Below, piece by piece: positions 1 through 4,554 of a stretch of DNA of 10,441 nucleotides (position 1 is its first letter; every line of letters begins with the position of its first letter). The stretch lies in assembly GCA_026770585.1 (NCBI GenBank), contig MU647036.1, positions 172,485 through 182,925 of the forward strand, in the 5' to 3' direction. Origin of the DNA: Baffinella frigidus. Lineage: Eukaryota > Cryptophyceae > Cryptomonadales > Baffinellaceae. Made by a program: the position numbers and the translations under genes. Under the pieces are notes generated by a model that did not search any database, was not told the DNA's origin, and worked only from the letters and a program-made list of their open reading frames with translations.

Positions 1-98
1 GGGTTTGGGGTTTGGGGTTTGTGGTTTGGGGTTTGGGGTTTTGGGTTTTGGGTTTTGGGTTTTGGGTTTTGGGTTTGGGGTTTGGGGTTCCAGGTTTC
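1..98 (+). repeat. TTTGGGG / TTTTGGG heptamer array (telomere-like)
   Basis: Thirteen or so consecutive 7-nt units, first TTTGGGG, then about five TTTTGGG, then TTTGGGG again, ending in TTCCAGGTTTCGG. Each is one substitution away from the TTTAGGG telomeric heptamer, and the 7-nt register is kept. It is interstitial within the window, since unrelated sequence follows. The open frame across it is a by-product of the repeat. Confidence 0.9.
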
Positions 99-505
99 GG
101 GAAGTTCACGTCTCGTCTCGAGGGGCGAGACGAGCGCCCGCGTGACCGGTCACGCGGACGCCGAAGCCAACTGTCCGAGGTGACTGCCTTGTCATGTCCC
201 TCACACGTGCGGGAAGTTCACGTCTCGTCTCGAGGGGCGAGACGCGCGGGGGTCCCGGCTTCAGGTTTCCGGGTTTCTTTCCCCCCCCAGGTTGTAGGGT
301 TCCAGGTTTCGGGGAGTTACGTCTCATCTCGAAGGTCGTGACGCGCGGGGCTTCCGGGTTTCGAATTTTGGGTTCCGGGTTTCGGATGTTGGGTTCCGGG
401 TTCCGGGTTTTGGGTTCCGGGTTTCGGGTTTCTGTTTTTGTTGGGTTTTAGGGTGTAGGGTTCCGGTCTTACGTCTCGTCTCGAAGTTCGGGGCGCGCGG
501 GGGTG
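99..505 (+). repeat. Four interspersed ACGTCTCGTCTCGA repeats in degenerate heptamer DNA
   Basis: A 34-bp unit (core CGTCTCGTCTCGAGGGG) is identical at 99-132 and 211-244. It recurs degenerately at about 311-349 and 465-500, each time followed by GCGCGGGG. The unit folds: CTCGTCTCG pairs with CGAGACGAG around AGGGG. Between copies lie TTCCGGGTTTCGGG-type degenerate heptamers. No gene is credible here. Confidence 0.75.
132..191 (+). repeat. Palindromic P unit, copy 1
   Basis: Sixty bases identical to 3278-3337. It contains a perfect 20-bp palindrome at 138-157 (GCGTGACCGGTCACGC core). The right half (GCCGAAGCCAACTGTCCGAG) is shared with copies at 1862-1921, 3275-3363 and 3953-4017. It is a dispersed non-coding repeat. 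Confidence 0.85.
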
Positions 506-506
506 G

Positions 507-641
507 GTGCCAGCGATCGTTGCGGCGAGAGCGGCCTGCTCAAACCCTCAACCTTCAACCCTCAACTCTCAACACCAAACACCAAACACCAAACAGTAAC
601 CCCCAAAGTGCCAGCGATCGCTTTGGCGAGAGCGGCCTGGG
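507..641 (+). repeat. GCCAGCGATCG direct repeat (two copies)
   Basis: GTGCCAGCGATCG, a variable CTTTG/TTGCG, then GCGAGAGCGGCCTG occurs at 507-540 and again at 608-641. The second copy is exactly the loop of the hairpin at 543-706 and the first abuts its left arm. A weaker relative (GGAACGCTGCGGTGAGAGCG) lies near 1024-1044. Confidence 0.75.
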
Positions 642-698
642 TTTGGGGGTTACTGTTTGGTGTTTGGTGTTTGGTGTTGAGAGTTGAGGGTTGGAGGT

Positions 699-706
<8 letters not shown>
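543..706. repeat. Long hairpin with about 63-bp arms and 34-nt loop
   Basis: The left arm 545-607 (ACCAAACACC units ending AGTAACCCCCAAA) is the reverse complement of 642-704 with one mismatch in 63 positions; pairing extends two bases further at the outer end. The arms are themselves made of CCAAACA / CTCAACC short repeats. It could form a cruciform, or double-stranded RNA if transcribed. Confidence 0.9.
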
Positions 707-729
<23 letters not shown>

Positions 730-1060
730 AGGTTGCGGGTTGAAGGTGCTCGCGGGGTTGGGAGGTTGCTGTTTGGTGCTGAAAGCAGACCACCAGCTCC
801 AGGCTCAGCCCCTGCGGTTCAGGGTTCAGGGTTGAGGGTTGAGGGTTGAGGGTTGACGGTTGCGGGTTGAAGGTGTAGAGTTTCGGGGTTCTCCCGAGCA
901 CTGTCTCGTGAAGAATTCCTGCCAAGGCAGAGTTTGGGGTAGTTAAGTGTTTGGTGTTTAGGGTTAAGTGTTTAGTGTTGAGTGTTTGGGGTGTGGGGTG
1001 TAGGGTGTAGGGGTAGGCGCGAGGGAACGCTGCGGTGAGAGCGATCTCCTTGCAGGGTTG
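700..1060 (+). repeat. Degenerate TTGAGGG / TTTGGTG heptamer-like DNA
   Basis: Runs of GGGTTGA (about 690-730 and 825-865) and GTGTTTAG-like units (about 945-1010), broken by unique GC-rich spacers at 745-820 and 1014-1060. Nothing gene-like is seen; open frames on either strand only read through short repeats. Confidence 0.7.
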
Positions 1061-1065
1061 GGCGT

Positions 1066-1146
1066 TATTTATGGTTTATGGTTTATGGTTTTATGGTTTA
1101 TGGTTTATGGTTTATGGTTTGGGTTTTATGGTTTATGGTTTATGGT
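1066..1146 (+). repeat. TTTATGG heptamer array
   Basis: About eleven copies of TTTATGG, with occasional one-base length changes (GGTTTTATGG, TTTGGGTTTTATGG). This is a G-to-T change of the TTTAGGG heptamer and passes directly into the true TTTAGGG array. Confidence 0.9.
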
Positions 1147-1150
1147 TCAG

Positions 1151-1290
1151 GGTTTAGGTTTTAGGGTTTAGGGTTTAGGGTTTAGGGTTTAGGGTTTAGG
1201 GTTTAGGGTCTATGGTTCAGGGTGTAGGGTTTAGGGGCTGGAGAAAGAAACCTGCCGTTTAGGGTTTAGGGTTTAGGGTTTATGGGTGTC
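1151..1290 (+). repeat. TTTAGGG telomeric-type array (interstitial)
   Basis: Seven perfect TTTAGGG units at 1160-1208 and three more at 1258-1278, separated by a degenerate segment (CTGGAGAAAGAAACCTGCC). The G-rich strand is the plus strand. Non-telomeric DNA follows on both sides, so this is an interstitial array. Confidence 0.93.
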
Positions 1291-1537
1291 AGGTCTAGAG
1301 GTTATGAACCTTCCACCGAGAGCGTGTTCGTCCGCGCACGAAGCACAGAGGAGATGCATGCAGGGCAACAACCAGCTCTCTCTCAGACCTCGCACTGGCA
1401 TCCACAGGCCTCACCCCAGCTCGCTCAACCCCAAACAGCCTGGGGGCATGCCCCCAGGCTGTTTGGGGTTGCATCTCCTCTGTGCGTCGTGCGCGGACGA
1501 ACACGCTCTCGGTGGAAGGTCCATAACCTCTCGACCT
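1291..1537. repeat. Large inverted repeat made of two opposed family E copies
   Basis: Arm 1291-1358 pairs with 1470-1537 at 65 of 68 positions. Both arms carry the family E core GAGAGCGTGTTCGTC and CAGAGGAGATG, in opposite orientation. The 111-bp interior holds a unique stretch (1359-1425) and the palindrome at 1426-1471. Open frames cross the region on both strands but are repeat-derived. Confidence 0.92.
1426..1471. repeat. Perfect 46-bp palindrome
   Basis: CAACCCCAAACAGCCTGGG is followed by its exact reverse complement, centred on GGGGGCATGCCCCC, with no loop. The symmetry stops at 1425/1472. It directly abuts, and overlaps by two bases, the right arm of the 1291-1537 inverted repeat, so it lies off-centre in that structure. 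Confidence 0.95.
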
Positions 1538-1544
1538 GATATGT

Positions 1545-1670
1545 TCCCACGGAGATCCCAGCGGTCTCGCCAATTCCCCCCCCCCCGGGCTCTTTCCCAC
1601 TCCAAAGTTGACGGATGTGTACCAGGGACCCAGCATTGGCAACTTGGGAATAGGCTGGGAGCGAGATTGA
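1545..1670 (+). mobile_element. Family T terminal-inverted-repeat element, degenerate copy
   Basis: GGTCTCGCCAATT, a C-run, CCCGGGCTCTTTCCCACTCC then AAAGTTGACGGATG and GTACC match the order of motifs at 5740-5890 and 5985-6125 and the reverse strand of 3494-3570. No coding capacity. The poly-C run may be mutation-prone. Confidence 0.65.
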
Positions 1671-1760
1671 GGGACCTTCCATCGGCCATCGAGAGCGTGT
1701 TCGTCTGCGCACGAAGCACAGAGGAGATGTAGGTAAGGTAGCACCGTCGGCAGTGTGCTG
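1671..1760 (+). repeat. Family E dispersed repeat, copy 3
   Basis: GGGACCTTCCATC, then GAGAGCGTGTTCGTCTGCGC, ACGAAGCACAGAGGAGATG and GCACCGTCGGC. It differs from other copies by an 8-nt tandem duplication (CATCGGCCATCG) near its start. Confidence 0.85.
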
Positions 1761-1861
1761 ATTTCAAAATCAGTATGTGTAATGTAAAACGCTTTAAAAG
1801 TATTGGTCATATGTTTTACAACATTGTAATATGCCCAAGGTTGAAACATGTTTTGTTTCAG
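1761..1861 (+). repeat. AT-rich block ending in TTTTGTTTCAG, copy 1
   Basis: The right half (1813-1861: TTTTACAACATT, ATGCCCAAGGTT, AAACATGTTTTGTTTCAG) recurs at 2167-2215 with few differences. The T-rich stretch ending in CAG resembles a spliceosomal 3' splice site, but no matching 5' site or coding exon can be shown. Confidence 0.7.
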
Positions 1862-1921
1862 AACAGAGTTCGGCGCGGGAGCACACGCAAGGCAGTCACC
1901 TCGGACAGTTGGCTTCGGCGT
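1862..1921 (-). repeat. P unit, copy 2 (60-bp exact segment)
   Basis: Exact reverse complement of 3304-3363 over 60 bases, with mismatches immediately on both sides. In the otherwise parallel repeat at 2167-2326 only six bases (ACGCAT, 2216-2221) stand in its place, so it behaves as a discrete inserted segment. It lacks the 20-bp palindrome. Confidence 0.9.
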
Positions 1922-2026
1922 GCGATCCTTGACCCTCGGGATCAAGGACAGGGACCTTCCGTCGAGAGCGTGTTCGTCTGCGCAGGAAGCAGAGAGGAGA
2001 TGTAGGCAGGGCAGCACCGTGGGCTG
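1922..2026 (+). repeat. Family E dispersed repeat, copy 4, with CCCTCGGGA leader
   Basis: The leader GACCCTCGGGATCAAGGACA is followed by the 76-bp core (1951-2026), which differs from 2251-2326 at about three positions. The start motif is GGGACCTTCCGTCGAGAGCG and the end motif is GCACCGTGGGCTG. Confidence 0.88.
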
Positions 2027-2165
2027 TAACTACTCACTGCCATAGGGTTGTACTATGCGACTGTAAGTACTTGAAGTCGAACAGCGCTATGATAGTACTA
2101 CAGCAGGGTTGCACCACTGAAAGTACTTGGTACCATAGGGTTATAAGAGGACCTTCCATCGAGAT
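2027..2165 (+). repeat. AAGTACTTG / CATAGGGTT short-repeat region and family E scrap
   Basis: CATAGGGTT occurs twice (about 2041 and 2134) and AAGTACTTG twice, with GATAGTACTACAGCAGGGTT between. The motifs are related, in opposite orientation, to the 32-bp tandem at 2582-2645. The end (AGGACCTTCCATCGAGATCA) is a truncated family E start. No gene. Confidence 0.6.
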
Positions 2166-2166
2166 C

Positions 2167-2326
2167 ATTTTACAACATTTTAGTATGCCCAAGGTTTAAA
2201 CATGTTTTGTTTCAGACGCATGCGGTCTTAAACCCTCGGGACGAAGGACAGGGACCTTCCGTCGAGAGCGTGTTCGTCTGCGCAGGAAGCACAGAGGAGA
2301 TGTAGGCAGGGTAGCACCGTCGGCTG
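2167..2326 (+). repeat. Second AT block plus family E copy (parallel to 1813-2026)
   Basis: Same order as 1813-2026: TTTTACAACATT to TTTTGTTTCAG (2167-2215), CCCTCGGGACGAAGGACA, then the 76-bp E core at 2251-2326. The 60-bp P segment is absent, making this the empty form of the same composite repeat. Confidence 0.88.
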
Positions 2327-2357
2327 CCGAGGGGTTCGGGGATTAACGTTTGGGGGT

Positions 2358-2461
2358 TATCCCTTGAGTGCCCAGTAGGCTCATATGCCCTACGGTAGGG
2401 CCCTAGGACCTGCCTAGGACCTCAGGCCCCCAAATTTGGGGGCCTGGTCACTAAAGGGATA
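2358..2461 (-). mobile_element. F1 element, complete 104-bp MITE-like copy
   Basis: The ends TATCCCTTGAGTGCCCAG and CTGGTCACTAAAGGGATA are inverted repeats with three mismatches in 18. The interior holds GGCCCCCAAATTTGGGGGCC-like and CCTACGGTAGGGCCCTAGG palindromic motifs. It is the same length as the copy at 3569-3672 and in opposite orientation. The flanks GGGGTTA and TAGGGTTTGGGG read as a TTTAGGG-like repeat if one TA is removed, as expected for a TA target duplication. Confidence 0.85.
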
Positions 2462-2530
2462 GGGTTTGGGGATGAGGGGCTAGGGTTTAGCACTCGACCC
2501 TCCCCAGCGGGGGGTCGAGCACAGGAGATG
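2462..2530 (+). repeat. Heptamer remnant and small GC hairpin
   Basis: GGGTTTGGGG and TAGGGTTTAG remnants lead into an 8-bp stem, CTCGACCC (2493-2500) with GGGTCGAG (2512-2519), around TCCCCAGCGGG. The hairpin abuts a truncated family E piece beginning AGCACAGGAGATG (2519). It lacks a T-tract and is not called a terminator. Confidence 0.65.
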
Positions 2531-2686
2531 TAGGAAGGGGATATCGTCGGGTGGTGGGGGGTTTAGGGATTACTGTCGAATAACCCTGTGGTAATAAGTA
2601 CTTATAGTCGCACAACCCTCTGGTAGTAAGTACGTATAGTCGTACGAAGCACAGAGGAGATGTAGGCAGGGCAGCACCGTCGGCTG
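2519..2686 (+). repeat. Two truncated family E ends flanking a 2 x 32-bp tandem repeat
   Basis: Family E right ends lie at 2519-2553 and 2646-2686 (GAAGCACAGAGGAGATG to GCACCGTCGGCTG). Between them are two 32-bp units at 2582-2613 and 2614-2645, AACCCTNTGGTARTAAGTAC followed by a TATAGTCG motif, differing at a handful of positions. Confidence 0.8.
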
Positions 2687-2690
2687 GTTG

Positions 2691-2870
2691 AGGGCTTGGG
2701 GTTTGCGGTTCGCGGTTTGCGGTTTCTGGGTTAGGGCTTAGGGTTGAACGTAAACTGGGCACAGGGTTTAGGGTTTTGACCGTATGTACCCCTTCGGGCC
2801 TTGGGGATCAGGTTTCAGAGTTTAAGGGTTGGGGTGTAGGTCTTAGGGTCGAGGGTTTGGAGTCCCAGAC
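2691..2870 (+). repeat. Degenerate G-rich heptamer region
   Basis: GGTTTGCGGTTCGCGGTTTGCGG, cut short here, then GGGTTAGGGCTTAGGGTT, GGGTTTAGGG and scattered related units. No gene; the short open frames run through repeats. Confidence 0.65.
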
Positions 2871-2908
2871 TCTCGCGCCAACACAGTTGGCCGACCCTCA
2901 CACTCCCT

Positions 2909-3036
2909 GGTACCAACCCTCCCCGGTCGCGTCCTCGGTTGGTACTAACCCTCCCCGGTCGTGTCCTCGGTTGGTACCAACCCTCTCCGGTCGCGTCCTC
3001 GGTTGGTACTAATCCTCCCCGGTTGAGTCATCGCTC
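2909..3036 (+). repeat. 32-bp minisatellite, four copies
   Basis: Units at 2909-2940, 2941-2972, 2973-3004 and 3005-3036. Each begins GGTACC or GGTACT (alternating), followed by AACCCTCCCCGGTCG and TGTCCTCGGTT or a variant. The fourth is diverged. Unit junctions make the 14-bp palindrome GGTTGGTACCAACC. A single reversed unit is at 3887-3904. Confidence 0.93.
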
Positions 3037-3066
3037 CGGTACAAAACCTGGGCGGATCAGTGAACC
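3037..3066 (-). repeat. GGTACAAAACCTG repeat, inverted partner of 4624-4651
   Basis: GGTACAAAACCTGGGCGGAT then CAGTGAAC matches the reverse complement of 4624-4651 at about 26 of 28 positions. It lies at the end of the minisatellite and links that block to the GTACC-rich region at 4555-4840. Confidence 0.7.
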
Positions 3067-3195
3067 GCTTCCTGTGTTTGGTGCCTCATCCAGGCAGGCT
3101 CACTACCTCAAGAAATCTCCAATGATGCAGAGCGCTGCCCGCTGAGACAAAACGTCGAGAGTGGGACGTCTCAAAGCAAAAGGGAACCTCTGTGC

Positions 3196-3276
3196 CTAGG
3201 AGAAACGGTGGATTTCGCTACGCTGGATTCCGCTCAGTTGGCCGACTATCCTCACGTTGACATGCTAGGTATGCCG
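3196..3276 (+). repeat. 81-bp direct repeat, copy 1
   Basis: CTAGGAGAAACGGTGGATTT to GACATGCTAGGTATGCCG. It is identical to 3380-3460 except one base (CGGTGG versus CAGTGG). The two copies flank 103 bp that consist mostly of the P unit. A shorter relative (CAGTTGGCCGACCCTCAC) is at 2884-2901. Confidence 0.95.
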
Positions 3277-3363
3277 TGAGCGCCCGCGTGACCGGTCACG
3301 CGGACGCCGAAGCCAACTGTCCGAGGTGACTGCCTTGCGTGTGCTCCCGCGCCGAACTCTGTT
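3275..3363 (+). repeat. P unit, copy 3 (longest version)
   Basis: Starts GTGAGCGCCCG, contains the 20-bp palindrome at 3284-3303, and runs through to CCGCGCCGAACTCTGTT. It matches 132-191 (60 of 60), 3953-4017 reversed (65 of 65) and 1862-1921 reversed (60 of 60). It fills most of the gap between the two 81-bp repeats. Confidence 0.92.
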
Positions 3364-3379
3364 GAACGGGTGTCCGTTA

Positions 3380-3460
3380 CTAGGAGAAACAGTGGATTTC
3401 GCTACGCTGGATTCCGCTCAGTTGGCCGACTATCCTCACGTTGACATGCTAGGTATGCCG
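3380..3460 (+). repeat. 81-bp direct repeat, copy 2
   Basis: 80 of 81 identical to 3196-3276, at a spacing of 184 bp. It is followed at once by a telomere-like remnant (TTTAGGTTTTGGGGTTTAGG). Such near-identity indicates recent duplication or gene conversion. Confidence 0.95.
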
Positions 3461-3495
3461 CTTTAGGTTTTGGGGTTTAGGGTTTAGGGATTAGG
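3461..3495 (+). repeat. Short TTTAGGG-like remnant
   Basis: TTTAGGTTTTGGGG, GTTTAGGG, GTTTAGGGATTAGGG: about four degenerate heptamers between the 81-bp repeat and a family T element. Confidence 0.8.
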
Positions 3496-3570
3496 GTCAA
3501 CTTCGGAGTGGGAAACAACAGCCCGGGCTTTCGAAATTGGTGAGCCCAAATAGACTGAGACAGAGCTGTA
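3494..3570 (-). mobile_element. Family T element, reverse-strand copy, interrupted by F1
   Basis: Reverse strand order: CAGCTCTGTCTCAGTC, TTTGGGCTCACCAATTTCG, AGCCCGGGCTG, TTCCCACTCCGAAGTTGAC. This is the motif order of 5740-5840. The terminal-repeat side is cut by the F1 insertion after AGAGCTGTA. Positions 3521-3570 recur at 3690-3739. Confidence 0.75.
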
Positions 3571-3672
3571 TCCCTTAAGTGACCAGGCCGCCAAATTTGG
3601 GGGCCTGAGGTCTTAGGCTGGTCCTAGGGCCCTATCGTAGGGCGTATGAGCCTACTGGTCACTTAAGGGATA
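3569..3672 (+). mobile_element. F1 element, second complete 104-bp copy
   Basis: The ends TATCCCTTAAGTGACCAG and CTGGTCACTTAAGGGATA are an 18-bp perfect inverted repeat. The interior has CCAAATTTGGGGGCCTGAGG and a CCCTATCGTAGGG hairpin motif. The flanks are AGAGCTG and CTGGGAGGGT; a parallel locus at 3731-3750 reads AGAGCTGTATGCTGGGAGGG without the element. This supports insertion at a TA with TA duplication, as in Stowaway/mariner-type MITEs. No coding capacity. Confidence 0.9.
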
Positions 3673-3689
3673 CTGGGAGGGTGCCGCGC

Positions 3690-3760
3690 GCCCGGGCTTT
3701 CGAAATTGGTGAGCCCAAATAGACTGGGGCAGAGCTGTATGCTGGGAGGGTGGAAGGGTC
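3690..3760 (-). repeat. Duplicated locus lacking F1 (candidate empty site)
   Basis: 3690-3739 matches 3521-3570 at 48 of 50 positions, then continues TG CTGGGAGGGTGG where the other copy has the 104-bp F1 element followed by CTGGGAGGGTGC. The extra TG could be sequence divergence or an excision footprint. Confidence 0.85.
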
Positions 3761-3792
3761 CTCGCGCGGCGCCCTTCCAGGCGCGCGCGGGT

Positions 3793-3878
3793 CTGAGGTC
3801 TTAGGCTGGTCCTAGGGCCCTACCGTAGGGCGTATGCGCCTACTGGTCACTTAAGGGGTATATACTGGGAGGGTGCCG
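3793..3878 (+). mobile_element. F1 element, left-truncated copy with shared flank
   Basis: CTGAGGTCTTAGGCTGGTCC to GGTCACTTAAGGGG matches the right part of the 3569-3672 copy. It is followed by the same flank (TACTGGGAGGGTGCCGCG), with a TATA in place of one TA. The shared flank implies segmental duplication, not independent insertion. Confidence 0.88.
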
Positions 3879-3902
3879 CGTTGGGTTGGTACCAACCGAG
3901 GA

Positions 3903-4113
3903 CCCGATATAGATTGTCAGTTGGTGGTCCTGCGCGTGCGGGTGGGAGCACCCGCAAGGCAGTCACCTCGGACAGTTGGCTTCGGCGTCCGCGTGACCGG
4001 TCACGCGGGCGCTCACGAGCCTGCCGGCGGGGCACCTTCCGACCGGGGGGGTTGGTACCAGCGGGTGCTCCCACCCGCACGCGCAGGACCACCAACTGAC
4101 AATCTATTTCGGG
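3903..4113. mobile_element. Foldback element with 47-bp perfect arms
   Basis: 3909-3955 is the exact reverse complement of 4061-4107, and pairing continues five more bases outwards after one mismatch. The 105-bp centre holds the P unit (3953-4017) and GGTTGGTACC. The outer edge TTTCGGGCTTTCAG recurs at 5253-5264 (ATCGGGCTTTCAG). No coding sequence: the apparent frames differ on every side. Confidence 0.92.
3953..4017 (-). repeat. P unit, copy 4, inside the foldback
   Basis: 65 bases identical to the reverse complement of 3275-3339, including the 20-bp palindrome at 3989-4008. Its first three bases belong to the foldback arm. Confidence 0.9.
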
Positions 4114-4230
4114 CTTTCAGGGGTCTGCTGCTGGTCAACCCCGGGCACATTCTCTGGTTTTCGGGGGGGTAAGAAGCCCGGAATTGAACGCAACGAAAAG
4201 CCGCTCAGTGATTGGGAGGGTAGAGCGTTT
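4101..4230 (+). repeat. CGGGCTTTCAG ... ACGAAAAGCC ... TGATTGGGAGGGT terminal motifs
   Basis: AATCTATTTCGGGCTTTCAG (4101-4120), ACGAAAAGCCGCTCAGTGAT (4192-4211) and TTGGGAGGG follow in order. The same set in a shorter version is at 5245-5293 (AATCTATATCGGGCTTTCAG, TACGAAAAGCCAATCAGTGA), and TTGGGAGG also at 5439-5446. These look like shared ends of related foldback elements. Confidence 0.65.
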
Positions 4231-4439
4231 GCGGTAATTGTTGTCCGTTTTGGACGTACGGGTTTCCGGTTTTCCGGTTTTGAAAGGGACTTATAGGACG
4301 TGACAAGGATTTTAAATAGTACCAGAATTGCGCCTCTTGGTACTATTTGAAATCCTTGTCACGTCCTATAAGTCCCTTTCAAAACCGGAAAACTGGAAAA
4401 CCGTACGTCCAAAACGGACAACAATTTCGAAATTACCGC
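4231..4439. mobile_element. Near-perfect 94-bp-stem hairpin (MITE-like or dsRNA-forming)
   Basis: The left arm 4231-4324 (GCGGTAATTGTTGTCCGTTT to AAATAGTACCA) pairs with 4338-4439. There are three mismatches and one 8-nt bulge (TTCGAAAT, right arm only, between GCGGTAAT-side and TGTTGTCC-side). The loop is 13 nt (4325-4337). Known relatives of such structures are foldback MITEs and small-RNA precursors; which applies is not decidable here. It encodes no plausible protein. Confidence 0.95.
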
Positions 4440-4554
4440 AGACACTCTATGCAAAGTGGCTGTTCCTGTTCCTAGTCGTGACCAGGGCGCAGCCGCTGAA
4501 CACCCTCTCAACTGCCGCGCTCTCCCCTCTCCCCCAGGAATCCATTTTCCGGGT
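4440..4554. other. Unassigned spacer
   Basis: Unique sequence with a C/T-rich stretch (CTCCCCTCTCCCCCAG) near 4524-4539. The open frame crossing it starts inside the hairpin arm and has no recognisable domain. Nothing is called. Confidence 0.5.

Noticed and set aside
1-98. True chromosome end
   Set aside because: The array is degenerate, and its G-rich strand points into the window, where unrelated sequence follows. It is interstitial.
1295-2017. Reverse-strand 240-codon open frame
   Set aside because: It runs through two family E repeats, a P segment, a family T element and the 46-bp palindrome. The repeated peptide CADEHALDGR follows from nucleotide repeat identity, and no domain is recognisable.
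1305-2686. tRNA-derived SINE
   Set aside because: Family E copies show no A-box/B-box pair, no cloverleaf and no A-rich or T-rich tail.
2909-3036. CRISPR array
   Set aside because: The units are contiguous 32-bp tandem repeats without variable spacers; it is a minisatellite.
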